The translations under genes were made by a program, and so were the position numbers. Positions 36,196 through 45,182 of a stretch of DNA of 64,000 nucleotides are shown one piece after another. Every line of letters starts with the position of its first letter. Within the stretch, counting starts at the first letter, position 1. Source of the stretch: Spirosoma fluviale (GTDB lineage Bacteria > Bacteroidota > Bacteroidia > Cytophagales > Spirosomataceae); assembly GCF_900230225.1 (NCBI RefSeq), contig NZ_OCNH01000007.1, forward strand, positions 337,033-401,032, in the 5' to 3' direction. The notes under the pieces were generated by a model. That model had not been told where the DNA came from and did no database searches. It was given only the letters and a program-made list of their open reading frames with translations.

Positions 36196-36478
36196 AGCGA
36201 ATAGATTGAGTGAACGTTCAGAAAATGATCTAAAAACAAACTGGTTTCGATGTAACTATACTAATCACAGTTTATCAAAATTGTTTAACTGTCGAATATG
36301 ATCAGGTTTTTAACGTACTTCTTGCGTCGTCAACCTTATCCTGTATCATAGCGTTCAGCTCAATCTGGCTTCTCTACGCTGGACACGAATACCCCCTTTT
36401 TACTGCAAAACCGTCGATTTTTACCGCTTTTCCCGCCCTACCTATCTCTAGATTTGTCCCGGCAATTGTCTGGAAACT

Positions 36479-37420
36479 ATGCGATCAACTGTCCTCATAA
36501 CCCTGCTCATCGGCTTGCTGATGGCATCCTGCCAGTCGCATAAATCCGGTCTGACCAGCCTGAGCCACCAAAAAAAATACTGTCAGCCAACGATCAGGCT
36601 GGATTATGATTCGAGCTACCTGCCCATTCCGAATATCCAGTCCATTTTACAGACAGACACCAGTCTGACTAATCACTTTTCGACCCATGATCTGCTCGTA
36701 GCCAATGCTGCGGGGATTTTGCTTTTGCTCCAGGACTTCATCAGGCTGAAAAATACCAGTCTGGCAGGCAATGTTCAGGAACGTTTCGCCAAACGGCAGC
36801 AAATCAATGACCGACTTTGGCTGGCTTCCATGCAGGTGTCGGGTATTGCAGGCGAACTCGATTGTGAGGCCGAACGGGCGAATAGACTGGCCTCCTCCCT
36901 GCAACAACTGGATAGCAAACGCATCCAGCAGTTAACCATTTTTTCGGTAGTGGTTGGTGCCCTGACGACAGTGGCAACCGCGTTTATTCAGGCAAATACG
37001 CCCAACAAAACCGTGAGCATTGGTGGCGGTGTAGCGAGTGCTTTACTGGCCGGTAAAGCTGCGGTTTCGTCAAAACGGACTATTCATCTGGTGGATGAAC
37101 GCAATTTATTGACCGCAATCTGGAACCAGCCTCAACGATCAACGTTTTACCCGCCTTTTGTCTGGCAAATGCTGACCGAGAAGGCATTAAGCTATGGCGG
37201 TCAGCATTCGATCAGTTATAATACACGACAGCGCTGGGTAGACTATAATTTAGCGGGTGCCTCCGCGTCGGAAGAACAGCTTTATTTTAAACCCGAAGGC
37301 GATTACGGAGCCGATAACTTATTGACGCGTGCCGAAATGCTGAACCAGCTTCAGGCTGAAATCCGCCTTTTTTACGTGGACCTGCAAAGTCTGCACCTTA
37401 GTTTATCAAACCAACGCTAA
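36479..37420 (+). CDS. Hypothetical lipoprotein with central hydrophobic segment
   Basis: 313 residues. A lipobox (LLMASC, Cys about residue 18) is clear. The first half is helical (residues about 60-150). A hydrophobic stretch near residues 152-175 (LTIFSVVVGALTTVATAFIQ) could be a membrane helix, and a glycine/alanine-rich segment follows (SIGGGVASALLAGKAAV). The C-terminal part is mixed. No family is recognised. It stands between a 283-bp upstream gap and a convergent DUF5996 gene. Confidence 0.75.
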   Translation: MRSTVLITLLIGLLMASCQSHKSGLTSLSHQKKYCQPTIRLDYDSSYLPIPNIQSILQTDTSLTNHFSTHDLLVANAAGILLLLQDFIRLKNTSLAGNVQERFAKRQQINDRLWLASMQVSGIAGELDCEAERANRLASSLQQLDSKRIQQLTIFSVVVGALTTVATAFIQANTPNKTVSIGGGVASALLAGKAAVSSKRTIHLVDERNLLTAIWNQPQRSTFYPPFVWQMLTEKALSYGGQHSISYNTRQRWVDYNLAGASASEEQLYFKPEGDYGADNLLTRAEMLNQLQAEIRLFYVDLQSLHLSLSNQR

Positions 37421-37465
37421 GAAAAACACTCAAATCCATTAAGTATCAACCTGACTTACAAGCGC

Positions 37466-38407
37466 TTACAACTCAAAGGATGTCAGATCGCAATCCAGTT
37501 CATTTCGATTCCAGTGAGCGGTCGACACGGCGGCATCGTAGGTCGTTTGCAGGAAAGCCAGCAGGGTCTGCTCCGGGTCAGCTGATTGGCGAACCACTTC
37601 GTAGGGCAACAAAAATTCGCCCATATCGGGACTAAAAAACGCGTCGGCGGGTTCGACCGGCTGCTCGCTAAAGCCCGACGGCGTAGGATAACAGTAGGAA
37701 TAAAAGACTGCCTGCGGAAACTGCTCGCTGCCGGGCCAGAACCCCGCCGAGCTTACTTCGTGAGAGTATGCTTCCTGCATTACCCGCGTCGACATGTTGG
37801 GAGCGCCCCCCGAGTGCAGCGGTGCCCGACGCCCCGAAAAACGCGTGACGGCCAGATCAAAACTGCCCCAGAAAAAATGAACGGGGCTGCATTTGCCCGT
37901 AAAGCCCGCCCGAAACCGGGTAAACACGGTATGAATGCTAATCAGCGCTTGCCAGAACCGCCCTACGCTGTCGGGATCATAGACGCAGTGAATTTCGTCT
38001 TCATCAAATGGAATGGCCACCTCCACCTCGTTCGGGATACCATGAATGGTTACGTCGATGCCGAGTCGGTCCAGTTGCTCCATCAGTTCCTGGTAAAAGC
38101 TGGCGACCGAACGGGCGTACAGCTTCATGGCTGCCTGTTCACCCGTACTGGTACTGATACGCAGGTGGTGAGTCACAAAATCGAAATCCAGTTGAAAAAT
38201 ACCCTGTTTATAAGGCACGCTTCCGGTTGTAAGTCCCGACGAAGACACGTACAAAGAGACATGCCAGGAGTGGTTGATCCAGGGCATTTGCCGAAGCCGG
38301 ACTTTCCCCACAATCTGCGTCCAAAGGTGGAGCGTTATCAGGGTTGGGCTCCAGGCGGCAAAATCCAATGGTGGCCAGCGGTCAATCAGAGTTTCGTTTG
38401 TTTTCAT
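37466..38407 (-). CDS. DUF5996 family protein
   Basis: 313 residues and cytoplasmic. It matches the DUF5996 pattern remembered from many bacteria: WPPLDFAAWSPTLITLHLWTQIVGK near the start (first 20 residues conserved), NHSWHVSLYVSSSGLTTG, DFDFVTHHLRI, the central PSPVHFFWGSFDLAVTRFSGR-like segment (here CSPVHFFWGSFDLAVTRF) and AVFYSYCYPTPSGF. The function is unknown. It is convergent with the lipoprotein gene, 45 bp between ends, and 112 bp downstream of the antiporter gene on the same strand. Confidence 0.9.
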   Translation of the reverse strand: MKTNETLIDRWPPLDFAAWSPTLITLHLWTQIVGKVRLRQMPWINHSWHVSLYVSSSGLTTGSVPYKQGIFQLDFDFVTHHLRISTSTGEQAAMKLYARSVASFYQELMEQLDRLGIDVTIHGIPNEVEVAIPFDEDEIHCVYDPDSVGRFWQALISIHTVFTRFRAGFTGKCSPVHFFWGSFDLAVTRFSGRRAPLHSGGAPNMSTRVMQEAYSHEVSSAGFWPGSEQFPQAVFYSYCYPTPSGFSEQPVEPADAFFSPDMGEFLLPYEVVRQSADPEQTLLAFLQTTYDAAVSTAHWNRNELDCDLTSFEL

Positions 38408-38519
38408 GAGCTGTTGCGTTAACTGTGTTCCGTTTACCTCTCCCCGGGTCTGAGTGGGTTGATAGTTGTGACCAGCCGATCGAATCTTGAAGGGGATGCC
38501 AATGACCCCTTACAGCATT

Positions 38520-40100
38520 TCAGTCATCCACTTTCTGCTGTTGTATTTCTTCCCGATCCAGCTCATTTTCCAGCTCATGAAACAGGTCGACATCAATCTG
38601 CTGGGTATCTCGCAAACTCAGCAATGCAGTTCGTTGCGCCTGAATGCCCGATAGCAGTAACTTCTGGCGGAGTTGATGCTGGGACATAACCGTTACCGGA
38701 TCACTCTGTTCAAGTTCGTCAACGCGTGCCCGATGCCGATCAATGATTTTCCGGACGGTATCGCCGGTAAGTCCCTCCTTGTCGACCACCGTCTGAATGG
38801 CACTTAATGCCTGCTTCGATAACCGTTGCCGCACTTCTTTTCGGGAAAGATAGTCGGTGGATTGTTGCCCAAAACGCAGCAGTCGAATGAAGGCAGGTAG
38901 AAAAACGCCCTGCCCGACCAGCGTGAACAGAATGACGCAAAAGGTGATAAACACGATCAGATTCCGGTCCGGAAAGGGGCTACCGTTGGAGAGCCGCTCC
39001 GGAATCGACAGCGCTGCGGCCAGCGACACGATTCCCCGCATACTAATGTAAGCCAGCAGGGTTGTGTGTTTTCGGGACGGAAAAAGCGGGGGACTATGTA
39101 CCACTTTATGTACCTGATTGGACATCCAATTGGCCAGAAAGATGTACACGAAACGAATCGCTACCGCCGTTATACTGATGAGTAGACCCACCTCTATTAA
39201 TTCGCCCAGCGACTGCCCCTTGATGTCGGCTACGATGTCGGGCAACTGCAATCCGATCAGAATAAAGATCAGGCCATTCAGCAGAACTACCACAAAGTCC
39301 CAGACCGCCACCGCCTGCATCCGCGTTGTTGGGCTGTGTACCCTCGACTGCTTGTGACCAACGACCAATCCCGCCGAAACTACGCTCAGTACGCCACTTA
39401 ACGCCAGATGTTCGGCCGCTAAATAGGCCAGATAGGCCGTTACAAACGTCAATACCGTTTCGAGTGCGGGTTCCAGATGGGCACATTTATGCAACCATGA
39501 GGAAAGGTACCCTACGGCCAGTCCAATAATAATCCCGCCCCCGGCCAGCTGTACGAAATCGAGCAACGAGCCCGTCAGGGAGAAACTTCCTGTACTTACC
39601 GTAACCAGAGCCAACTGAAAGATCACTAAAGCCGTTGCATCGTTCACCAGACTCTCCCCCTCCAGAATAATGGCGATTTTTCGGGGCACCGCCAGTGTCT
39701 TCATCACCGCCGTTGCGGCTACGGCATCGGAAGGCGAAACAACGGCCCCCAGCAACAAACCAGTAGCCAGTGTAAAGCCCGGAATGAGCAGGCTGGCTAC
39801 GTAGGCTATGCCAAGACTGGTAGCCAGCACCAGGCCCAGAGCAAGCACGATAACAGGTTCCAGATTTCGGCGAAAATCGCTCCAGTTGGTGTACCAGGCC
39901 GCACTGTAAAGCAGGGGTGGCAAAAAAACCACCAGCACAACAGACGAATCCAGGTCCACGTTTGGTAAGCCGGGGAAGAAGCTGATAAGAAGCCCTCCAA
40001 CGGTCAGTAAGATTGGAAAGGCCAGGTTCAGCCGACGGGCGATGACGGCCAGTCCGATGACAAAAATTAACAGCAAAAGAACCGTCTCCAGTTGATGCAT
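38520..40100 (-). CDS. Na+/H+ antiporter, CPA1 family
   Basis: A 526-residue cation/proton antiporter with about 12 membrane helices in the first 400 residues. The hallmarks are FLPPLLYSAAW, GAVVSPSDAVAATAVMK and LEGESLVNDATALVIF; the ND pair here provides the ion-binding Asp. RGIVSLAAALSIPE lies near the end of the membrane domain. A cytoplasmic helical tail of about 110 charged residues follows (coiled-coil-like, ends EEIQQQKVDD). It exports Na+ (or other monovalent cations) in exchange for protons. Confidence 0.94.
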   Translation of the reverse strand: MHQLETVLLLLIFVIGLAVIARRLNLAFPILLTVGGLLISFFPGLPNVDLDSSVVLVVFLPPLLYSAAWYTNWSDFRRNLEPVIVLALGLVLATSLGIAYVASLLIPGFTLATGLLLGAVVSPSDAVAATAVMKTLAVPRKIAIILEGESLVNDATALVIFQLALVTVSTGSFSLTGSLLDFVQLAGGGIIIGLAVGYLSSWLHKCAHLEPALETVLTFVTAYLAYLAAEHLALSGVLSVVSAGLVVGHKQSRVHSPTTRMQAVAVWDFVVVLLNGLIFILIGLQLPDIVADIKGQSLGELIEVGLLISITAVAIRFVYIFLANWMSNQVHKVVHSPPLFPSRKHTTLLAYISMRGIVSLAAALSIPERLSNGSPFPDRNLIVFITFCVILFTLVGQGVFLPAFIRLLRFGQQSTDYLSRKEVRQRLSKQALSAIQTVVDKEGLTGDTVRKIIDRHRARVDELEQSDPVTVMSQHQLRQKLLLSGIQAQRTALLSLRDTQQIDVDLFHELENELDREEIQQQKVDD

Positions 40101-40418
40101 TCCGTTTTACGCTATGGATCAGTAAACAAACCTACGGCCTGTAGCACCAGTAAAAACGGTACAAACCGACGATTTTGCGGTAAGAAGTGCGGGCTTTACG
40201 GCAACGATCATAACGTAATAATCCCGCAGGACATAACCACTTCCTGGCAAGTAGGCATGCGACCTTATTGATCATTCAGATCAATGCCAGGCTCTTATTT
40301 CCCCAAGAGAAGGGGCCTGAAAATATCCGGTCTTGCAGCGTCTTTTGGGATGAACTTTTTCAAGAAATTGACGCATGGCCACAGTAACCAGCGGATTTAG
40401 GTCCTATTTTGCAATCCA
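40101..40418. other. Non-coding divergent gap (antiporter / nucleoside permease)
   Basis: A 318-bp region between divergent genes. It should hold both promoters, but I see no clear promoter pair, hairpin or RNA. Confidence 0.4.
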
Positions 40419-41489
40419 ATGTATCTGACGAGAAAACTACCCCTGATTGGCTGGCTGCTTTTTGCCAGTTTGCGTATATATGGCCAGACGACCACCCCCA
40501 TTCCGGTAAAGGTTGTTGTCGTGACCATGTTTGAAATTGGCGCCGATACCGGCGACCGGCCCGGCGAGTTTCAATACTGGATTGAGCGGTTGCCGCTATC
40601 CCAAACCATCCCTTTTTCGCAGGGCTACCGAAACCTGCGCTACAATCCCGACAAGCAGGTACTGGGCATTTGCACCGGCATGGGAACGGCCCGCTCGGCG
40701 GCTTCTATCATGGCGCTGGGCATGGACCCCCGTTTCGACTTATCTCATGCATACTGGCTGGTGGCGGGCATTGCCGGTATCGACCCGCAGGATGGTAGCG
40801 CGGGTTCAGCAGTTTGGGCAGAATGGCTGGTCGATGGTGACCTCGCCCACGAAATCGACCCGCGCGAAATGCCCAAAGAGTGGTCGACCGGTTATCTGCC
40901 GTTAAGACGGGCCAAGCCTTATGAGCAACCCGTTCAGGACAACGATTTTACGGTAGCCATTCACCTCAATCCGGGTCTGGCCAACTGGGCGTTTGACCTG
41001 ACGAAAAACATCAAACTGGCCGACTCCGAAACGCTTCAAAAAATGCGCGCTGTTTACCGCGATTTCCCCGAAGCCCGGAAACCACCCCGTGTAATGATGG
41101 GCGACCACATTGCCGCCATGACGTTCTGGCACGGTAAATACCTCAACGACTGGGCCAATGACTGGGTAAAATACTGGACGAAAGGGAAAGGAAATTTCGT
41201 TACCTCGGCAATGGAAGATACCGGAACCGGGCAATCGTTGCAATGGCTGACCAATGCCGGGAAAGCCGACATCAATCGGTACCTGGTGCTCCGAACGGCC
41301 AGCAACTACACCATGCAGCCGTCTGGCGTAACGGCCGCGCAAAACCTGACCAATGGCGGCAAAGAAGTTGGTGAGCGGTATACAGCTTATATTCCGGCTC
41401 TCGAAGCTGCGTATCAGGCGGGTAGTGCGGTTGTCAACAAATTAGTTGCCGACTGGTCTGTATATAAAGACAAATTGCCGGGTAATTAA
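40419..41489 (+). CDS. Purine nucleoside permease (NUP) family protein
   Basis: 356 residues with a signal peptide (LLFASLRIYGQ). The NUP family, named from fungal nucleoside permeases, is related to nucleoside phosphorylase folds. The matching segments are VKVVVVTMFEIGADTGDRPGE (first residues), GICTGMGTARSAASIMALG, YWLVAGIAGIDP, WAEWLVDGDLAHEIDPRE, KPPRVMMGDHIAAMTFWHG and MEDTGTGQSL. The signal peptide and lack of membrane helices suggest a periplasmic nucleoside-binding or phosphorylase-like protein rather than a true permease. It is the first gene of an apparent operon with the metallo-beta-lactamase (38 bp) and nucleoside hydrolase. Confidence 0.9.
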   Translation: MYLTRKLPLIGWLLFASLRIYGQTTTPIPVKVVVVTMFEIGADTGDRPGEFQYWIERLPLSQTIPFSQGYRNLRYNPDKQVLGICTGMGTARSAASIMALGMDPRFDLSHAYWLVAGIAGIDPQDGSAGSAVWAEWLVDGDLAHEIDPREMPKEWSTGYLPLRRAKPYEQPVQDNDFTVAIHLNPGLANWAFDLTKNIKLADSETLQKMRAVYRDFPEARKPPRVMMGDHIAAMTFWHGKYLNDWANDWVKYWTKGKGNFVTSAMEDTGTGQSLQWLTNAGKADINRYLVLRTASNYTMQPSGVTAAQNLTNGGKEVGERYTAYIPALEAAYQAGSAVVNKLVADWSVYKDKLPGN

Positions 41490-41527
41490 CAGGCTATAAA
41501 GCCTAAACCTCTCATCAATATTCTCTA

Positions 41528-42277
41528 ATGCGTTACCTGTTTCCATTTTTATCGTTTCTACTGTTCACTACGTCGGCCCAGGCCCAGTCTGCTCAACGAC
41601 CGGGGCTTTCGGTCACCCCGCTCAACAAGCAGGTGTATGTCCATACAACTTACGGTATGTACGGCGGAACGGCCGTTCCGGCAAACGGGCTGATCATTAG
41701 AACGAAGGATGGCATTGTACTGGTCGACACCGGTTGGGATACCGACAACAATACCGACAACACCCGCGAGTTGCTGCAATGGATTAGCCAAAACCTCCAC
41801 CAGCCCGTTCGGTTATGTATTGTCACGCATGGTCACGAAGACCGGGTGGGCGGTATCAGCGAACTCCGAAAAGCGGGCGTTCGGGTGGTGAGTACGCCCC
41901 TCACTGCTCAGAAATCGGTAAAACTCGGATTTGAATCCCCCGAAGGTATTTTGTCGAACGATACCACCTTTTCAATCGGCAACGAACCGATTCGCTGCTA
42001 CTTTCCGGGGCAGGGCCATACCGCCGATAATATTGTGGTGTGGTTGCCTAACCAGAAGATTTTGTACGGCGGATGTCTGGTAAAAAGTGTAGCCGCCTTC
42101 GGGATGGGCAACCTCGCCGACGCTAACCTCAACGAATGGGGAAACTCAATTCAGAACCTGATGACGCAGTTTAAATCAGCCCGGATTGTTGTACCGGGGC
42201 ATGACGAGTGGACCGATACCCGGTCGCTGGCGCATACGCTGCAATTGCTAAAAAAACACGCTGAGTCCAAAAAGTAA
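41528..42277 (+). CDS. Subclass B1 metallo-beta-lactamase
   Basis: 249 residues with a signal peptide (ends AQAQ, residue 20). All zinc ligands of subclass B1 are present: the HGHED motif (His101, His103, Asp105), His164 in GQGHTADN, Cys183 in YGGCLVKS and His225 in VPGHDEW. The GNLADANLNEW segment is also typical of BlaB/CcrA-like enzymes. Known B1 enzymes hydrolyse most beta-lactams, including carbapenems. Activity here is predicted from intact ligands only. The gene lies between a nucleoside permease-like gene and a nucleoside hydrolase gene with 38-bp and 21-bp gaps, an unusual setting. Confidence 0.9.
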   Translation: MRYLFPFLSFLLFTTSAQAQSAQRPGLSVTPLNKQVYVHTTYGMYGGTAVPANGLIIRTKDGIVLVDTGWDTDNNTDNTRELLQWISQNLHQPVRLCIVTHGHEDRVGGISELRKAGVRVVSTPLTAQKSVKLGFESPEGILSNDTTFSIGNEPIRCYFPGQGHTADNIVVWLPNQKILYGGCLVKSVAAFGMGNLADANLNEWGNSIQNLMTQFKSARIVVPGHDEWTDTRSLAHTLQLLKKHAESKK

Positions 42278-42298
42278 ACCCACCTATAACGTTCTCTC

Positions 42299-43228
42299 AT
42301 GCCTAAACTGCTTTTAATGGATCACGACGGGGCGATTGACGACCTGCTGTCGCAATTACTGGTTCTGACCATGCCGGATGTCGAACTTATCGGCATCACC
42401 GTGACACCCGCCGATTGCTACATCGAGCCCGCCCTCGAATCGGCCTATAAATTACTTCAGTTAATGGGTCAGGAACAGGTGCCACTGGGCCGGGGCGACT
42501 ACTACGGGATCAATGCGTTCCCGAGCGAATGGCGGGCACGCCCCGAGATCATCAACGCCCTGCCCTTACTCATTAACCTGCCGAAATCGCCCGATCCCTA
42601 TGGGTATTTGAGCGCCCCGGATTTGATTATTGAGAAGCTAACTGCCGCAACCGAAAAGGTAACCATTCTGATGACCGGCCCCTGTTCCAACCTGGTGATG
42701 GCACTGGAAAAAGCGCCGGAGTTGAAAGCCAACATTGCCGAAATTGTGTGGATGGCCGGTGCTTTTCGCGTAACCGGAAACGTTCAGACCTTTCAACACG
42801 ATGGCACCGCCGAATGGAATGTTTTCTGGGACCCGGTCAGTTCGCAAAAGCTGTTCTCGTACGAATTGCCCCTCACGCTGATTCCGCTCGATGTAACAAA
42901 CCATGTACCCGTTACGAAGCAGTTTTTATCGACGCTGGCAAGCCAGATCGACCACAAACTATCTAACCTGACGGGTCAGTTCTGGGCGTTGACCCTCGAT
43001 ACCATCCCAAGTTATCACTACACCTATTTCATGTGGGATATTCTGGCCACCAGTTACCTCGCCATGCCGGAGCAGTTCACAATCGAGACTGCCAAAGCCA
43101 ATGTCAGCACTCGCCCGCCCAACGCCGGTCAAACGTATCTGGACGAAAACGGGTATAGCGTACTCTTCGCGACCGATGTCAATGTCGCGTACTTTTACGA
43201 GTACCTGCTGACGCAGTTCAGGCAGTAA
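42299..43228 (+). CDS. Inosine/uridine-preferring nucleoside hydrolase
   Basis: A 309-residue cytoplasmic N-ribohydrolase that splits nucleosides into base and ribose. The calcium/ribose-binding signature is MDHDGAIDD (Asp8, Asp10, Asp14, Asp15). Other family segments are ILMTGPCSNLVMALEKAP, VWMAGAFRVTGNV, AEWNVFWDP and the late Asp in YFMWDILAT. It follows the beta-lactamase gene by 21 bp. With the NUP-like gene it forms a nucleoside uptake/salvage unit. The end of the gene runs into a dispersed inverted repeat. Confidence 0.94.
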   Translation: MPKLLLMDHDGAIDDLLSQLLVLTMPDVELIGITVTPADCYIEPALESAYKLLQLMGQEQVPLGRGDYYGINAFPSEWRARPEIINALPLLINLPKSPDPYGYLSAPDLIIEKLTAATEKVTILMTGPCSNLVMALEKAPELKANIAEIVWMAGAFRVTGNVQTFQHDGTAEWNVFWDPVSSQKLFSYELPLTLIPLDVTNHVPVTKQFLSTLASQIDHKLSNLTGQFWALTLDTIPSYHYTYFMWDILATSYLAMPEQFTIETAKANVSTRPPNAGQTYLDENGYSVLFATDVNVAYFYEYLLTQFRQ

Positions 43229-43229
43229 C

Positions 43230-43307
43230 TGTAGTACCGACCGTCCCGGTCGGGTGTGAAATTGGTTACTAAGAACTATTCGCCCGACCGGGACGCTCGG
43301 TACTACA
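43230..43307. repeat. Dispersed inverted repeat, CCGTCCCGGTC family, copy 1
   Basis: Arms of 25 bp (43230-43254 and 43283-43307) pair at 24 of 25 positions. The right arm overlaps the stop codon of the GlxA-like regulator. The left arm recurs with one change at 44397-44421. Confidence 0.85.
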
Positions 43308-44283
43308 CGTCTACTAATTCTTTGTTGTATTTATTCCGATAATCGACGGGCGATAATCCGGTAATTCGTTTGAAAATTGTCCGAAACGCTTTGGTGTCCG
43401 AATAGCCAACGTCATACATAATTTCGTTGACTGTTTTTCGGCTGGTTTCCAGGCTTTTTTTAGCCGCTTCAATTTTCACACGCTGCATGTATTCATTGAC
43501 CGAATTTGACGTAGCTTTCTTAAATCTTCGCTCCATATTTCGGCGGCCCAGCGCAAATTTCGACGCGAGTTCATCGACAGAAATACGCTCCTGAAAATTC
43601 AGTTCGATAAACTCTTGTGCCTTCCTGATCGGCTCGTCTTCGTGTTCCTTTTGCCCCTGAAAAATAGTGAACGACAATTGATTGTCCCGCTGAATTTCTA
43701 TCGCAAAAACTTTAGCCGAAAGCACCGCAATTTCCCGACCGGCATATTTCTCAATCAGGTGTAAAATCAGGTTCAGGTACGAGAATGCGCCACCACTGGA
43801 ATAGATACCCTGTTCGTCGGTGATGATCTTCTCCGGCACCAGGTCGACTTCGGGAAACAACTGCCGGAATTGATTGGCTGCCAGCCAGTGCGTAGCGCAT
43901 TTTCGGCCATTTACCAGGCCCGTCGATGCCAGCAGAAAAGCCCCCAGGCAAAGGCTGGCAATTTCGGCACCACCGCTGCGCTGTTTGAGTATCCAGGGGA
44001 TAAACTCCCGGTTCTTTTCGATGGCGCTTTCCAGTTCACCATCCAGAGCCGGAATGATAATTAGATCCGTTTTTTTTACATCGTCGATCAGCGAATCAGC
44101 ATGTACCGTAAATAAGCCTCCGCTCACCGGCGTCTCCCGCGAAAGACCAACAAGTTGAACGGAAAACAGTGGCTTTTCACCCCGCATTTTACAGAACTGA
44201 TTTACTTCGGTAAAGAGCTGTCGAGTACCTTCCAGACTACCTAAAATAGCGCCTTTCGGTACAAGAATGGATATGTGTTTCAT
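43303..44283 (-). CDS. GlxA-type transcription regulator (DJ-1/PfpI + AraC HTH)
   Basis: 326 residues. The N-terminal DJ-1/PfpI-like amidotransferase fold (residues about 1-185) keeps the nucleophile-elbow Cys in IASLCLGAFLLASTG. The C-terminal AraC/XylS domain (residues about 220-320) has two helix-turn-helix motifs (ISVDELASKFALGRRNMERR and TVNEIMYDVGYSDTKAFRTI) and ends with the typical LSPVDYRNKY. Members usually sense small metabolites. It is divergent from the dihydrofolate-reductase-like gene and convergent with the nucleoside operon. Confidence 0.93.
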   Translation of the reverse strand: MKHISILVPKGAILGSLEGTRQLFTEVNQFCKMRGEKPLFSVQLVGLSRETPVSGGLFTVHADSLIDDVKKTDLIIIPALDGELESAIEKNREFIPWILKQRSGGAEIASLCLGAFLLASTGLVNGRKCATHWLAANQFRQLFPEVDLVPEKIITDEQGIYSSGGAFSYLNLILHLIEKYAGREIAVLSAKVFAIEIQRDNQLSFTIFQGQKEHEDEPIRKAQEFIELNFQERISVDELASKFALGRRNMERRFKKATSNSVNEYMQRVKIEAAKKSLETSRKTVNEIMYDVGYSDTKAFRTIFKRITGLSPVDYRNKYNKELVDV

Positions 44284-44365
44284 ACCTTAAAAATAACAAA
44301 AACAGGGGTCGTAATCAACCCTAATTTTGACGTATTTACCACCGAAACAACCGAACACACAGTCT

Positions 44366-44373
44366 TATCTTTG
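44366..44373 (+). promoter_or_regulatory. Candidate -7 promoter element of the RibD-C-like gene
   Basis: TATCTTTG fits TAnnTTTG exactly. It lies 108 bp upstream of the gene start, so repeat copy 2 (44397 onward) would lie in the 5' untranslated RNA. No clear -33 element. Confidence 0.35.
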
Positions 44374-44396
44374 TGTGTATAAAAATGGCATGAGCT

Positions 44397-44421
44397 TGTA
44401 GTGCCGACCGTCCCGGTCGGG
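44397..44421. repeat. Dispersed repeat, CCGTCCCGGTC family, copy 2 (decayed)
   Basis: 24 of 25 bases match the left arm of the copy at 43230-43254. A possible right arm near 44442-44466 (CCCGGCCAGTACTGTCGGCA) pairs only partly, so this copy looks degenerate. Confidence 0.75.
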
Positions 44422-44481
44422 CGATTTCGCCGTTACTTTACACCCGGCCAGTACTGTCGGCATTACGCCTAAACCCTGATA

Positions 44482-45069
44482 ATGAACAGTATGAGAAAAG
44501 TAATTTTATTTATGCACGTCTCGCTCGACGGCTTTGTCTGCGGCCCCAACGGAGAGCAGGACTGGATGACGATGGATGATGACGAAGTGGGCCATTATCT
44601 GATTCCGGATTTACAGAAAACGGTCGATACCATGCTGGTTGGGCGCGTACTTTACCAGGGTTTCGCCAGCTTCTGGCCGACTGTTACAAATAACCCGGAA
44701 ACACCCCCCGAACTGGTCGACTTTGCCAACTGGATGAATACGACTCCTAAGGTTGTTTTCTCAAAAACACTGACAACAGTCGACTGGCAGAACGCCCGTC
44801 TGGCAAAAGCCGACGTTGCTACGGAAATAGCCACCTTAAAACAGCAACCGGGCGGTGACATGGTGGTGTTTGGCGGTGCGGAATTTGTTTCATCACTTGC
44901 CAAACTCGATCTAGTCGATGAGTACCGGATCAAACTCGAACCGATTGTCCTGGGCACCGGAAAAGCACTCTTTAAGGACGTTACCGAGCGCATCAAACTG
45001 ACGCTCACGAAAGCCAAATCGTTCGATTCCGGCGTAGTTGGGCTTTATTATCAGGTCAGGAGGGAGTAA
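44482..45069 (+). CDS. Dihydrofolate reductase / RibD C-terminal domain family protein
   Basis: A 195-residue stand-alone DHFR-fold protein. Family segments are VILFMHVSLDGFVCGPNGEQ, DTMLVGRVLYQGFASFWP, TTPKVVFSKTL, GGDMVVFGGAEFVSSLAKL (NADPH site) and VDEYRIKLEPIVLGTGKALF. Such YyaP/YwjB-like proteins are NADPH-dependent reductases of unknown substrate. The start could be ATG 44482 or the second Met at 44491. It is divergent from the GlxA-like regulator. Confidence 0.9.
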   Translation: MNSMRKVILFMHVSLDGFVCGPNGEQDWMTMDDDEVGHYLIPDLQKTVDTMLVGRVLYQGFASFWPTVTNNPETPPELVDFANWMNTTPKVVFSKTLTTVDWQNARLAKADVATEIATLKQQPGGDMVVFGGAEFVSSLAKLDLVDEYRIKLEPIVLGTGKALFKDVTERIKLTLTKAKSFDSGVVGLYYQVRRE

Positions 45070-45120
45070 CGAAATAGCCTTTGATTCGTGGTTTTCAGTA
45101 GTGTAACATGGTAAATTAAA

Positions 45121-45173
45121 ACACGAGTGTCTGCCGTTCAGTCGCGTAATAACTGAACGGCAGACACTAGTGT
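45121..45173. terminator. Inverted repeat between convergent genes
   Basis: Arms 45121-45142 and 45152-45173 pair at 21 of 22 positions with a 9-nt loop, flanked by TTAAA and AAAACC. It lies 51 bp after the reductase-like gene and 9 bp from the end of the S9 peptidase gene, and probably terminates both. Confidence 0.75.
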
Positions 45174-45182
45174 AAAACCAAA

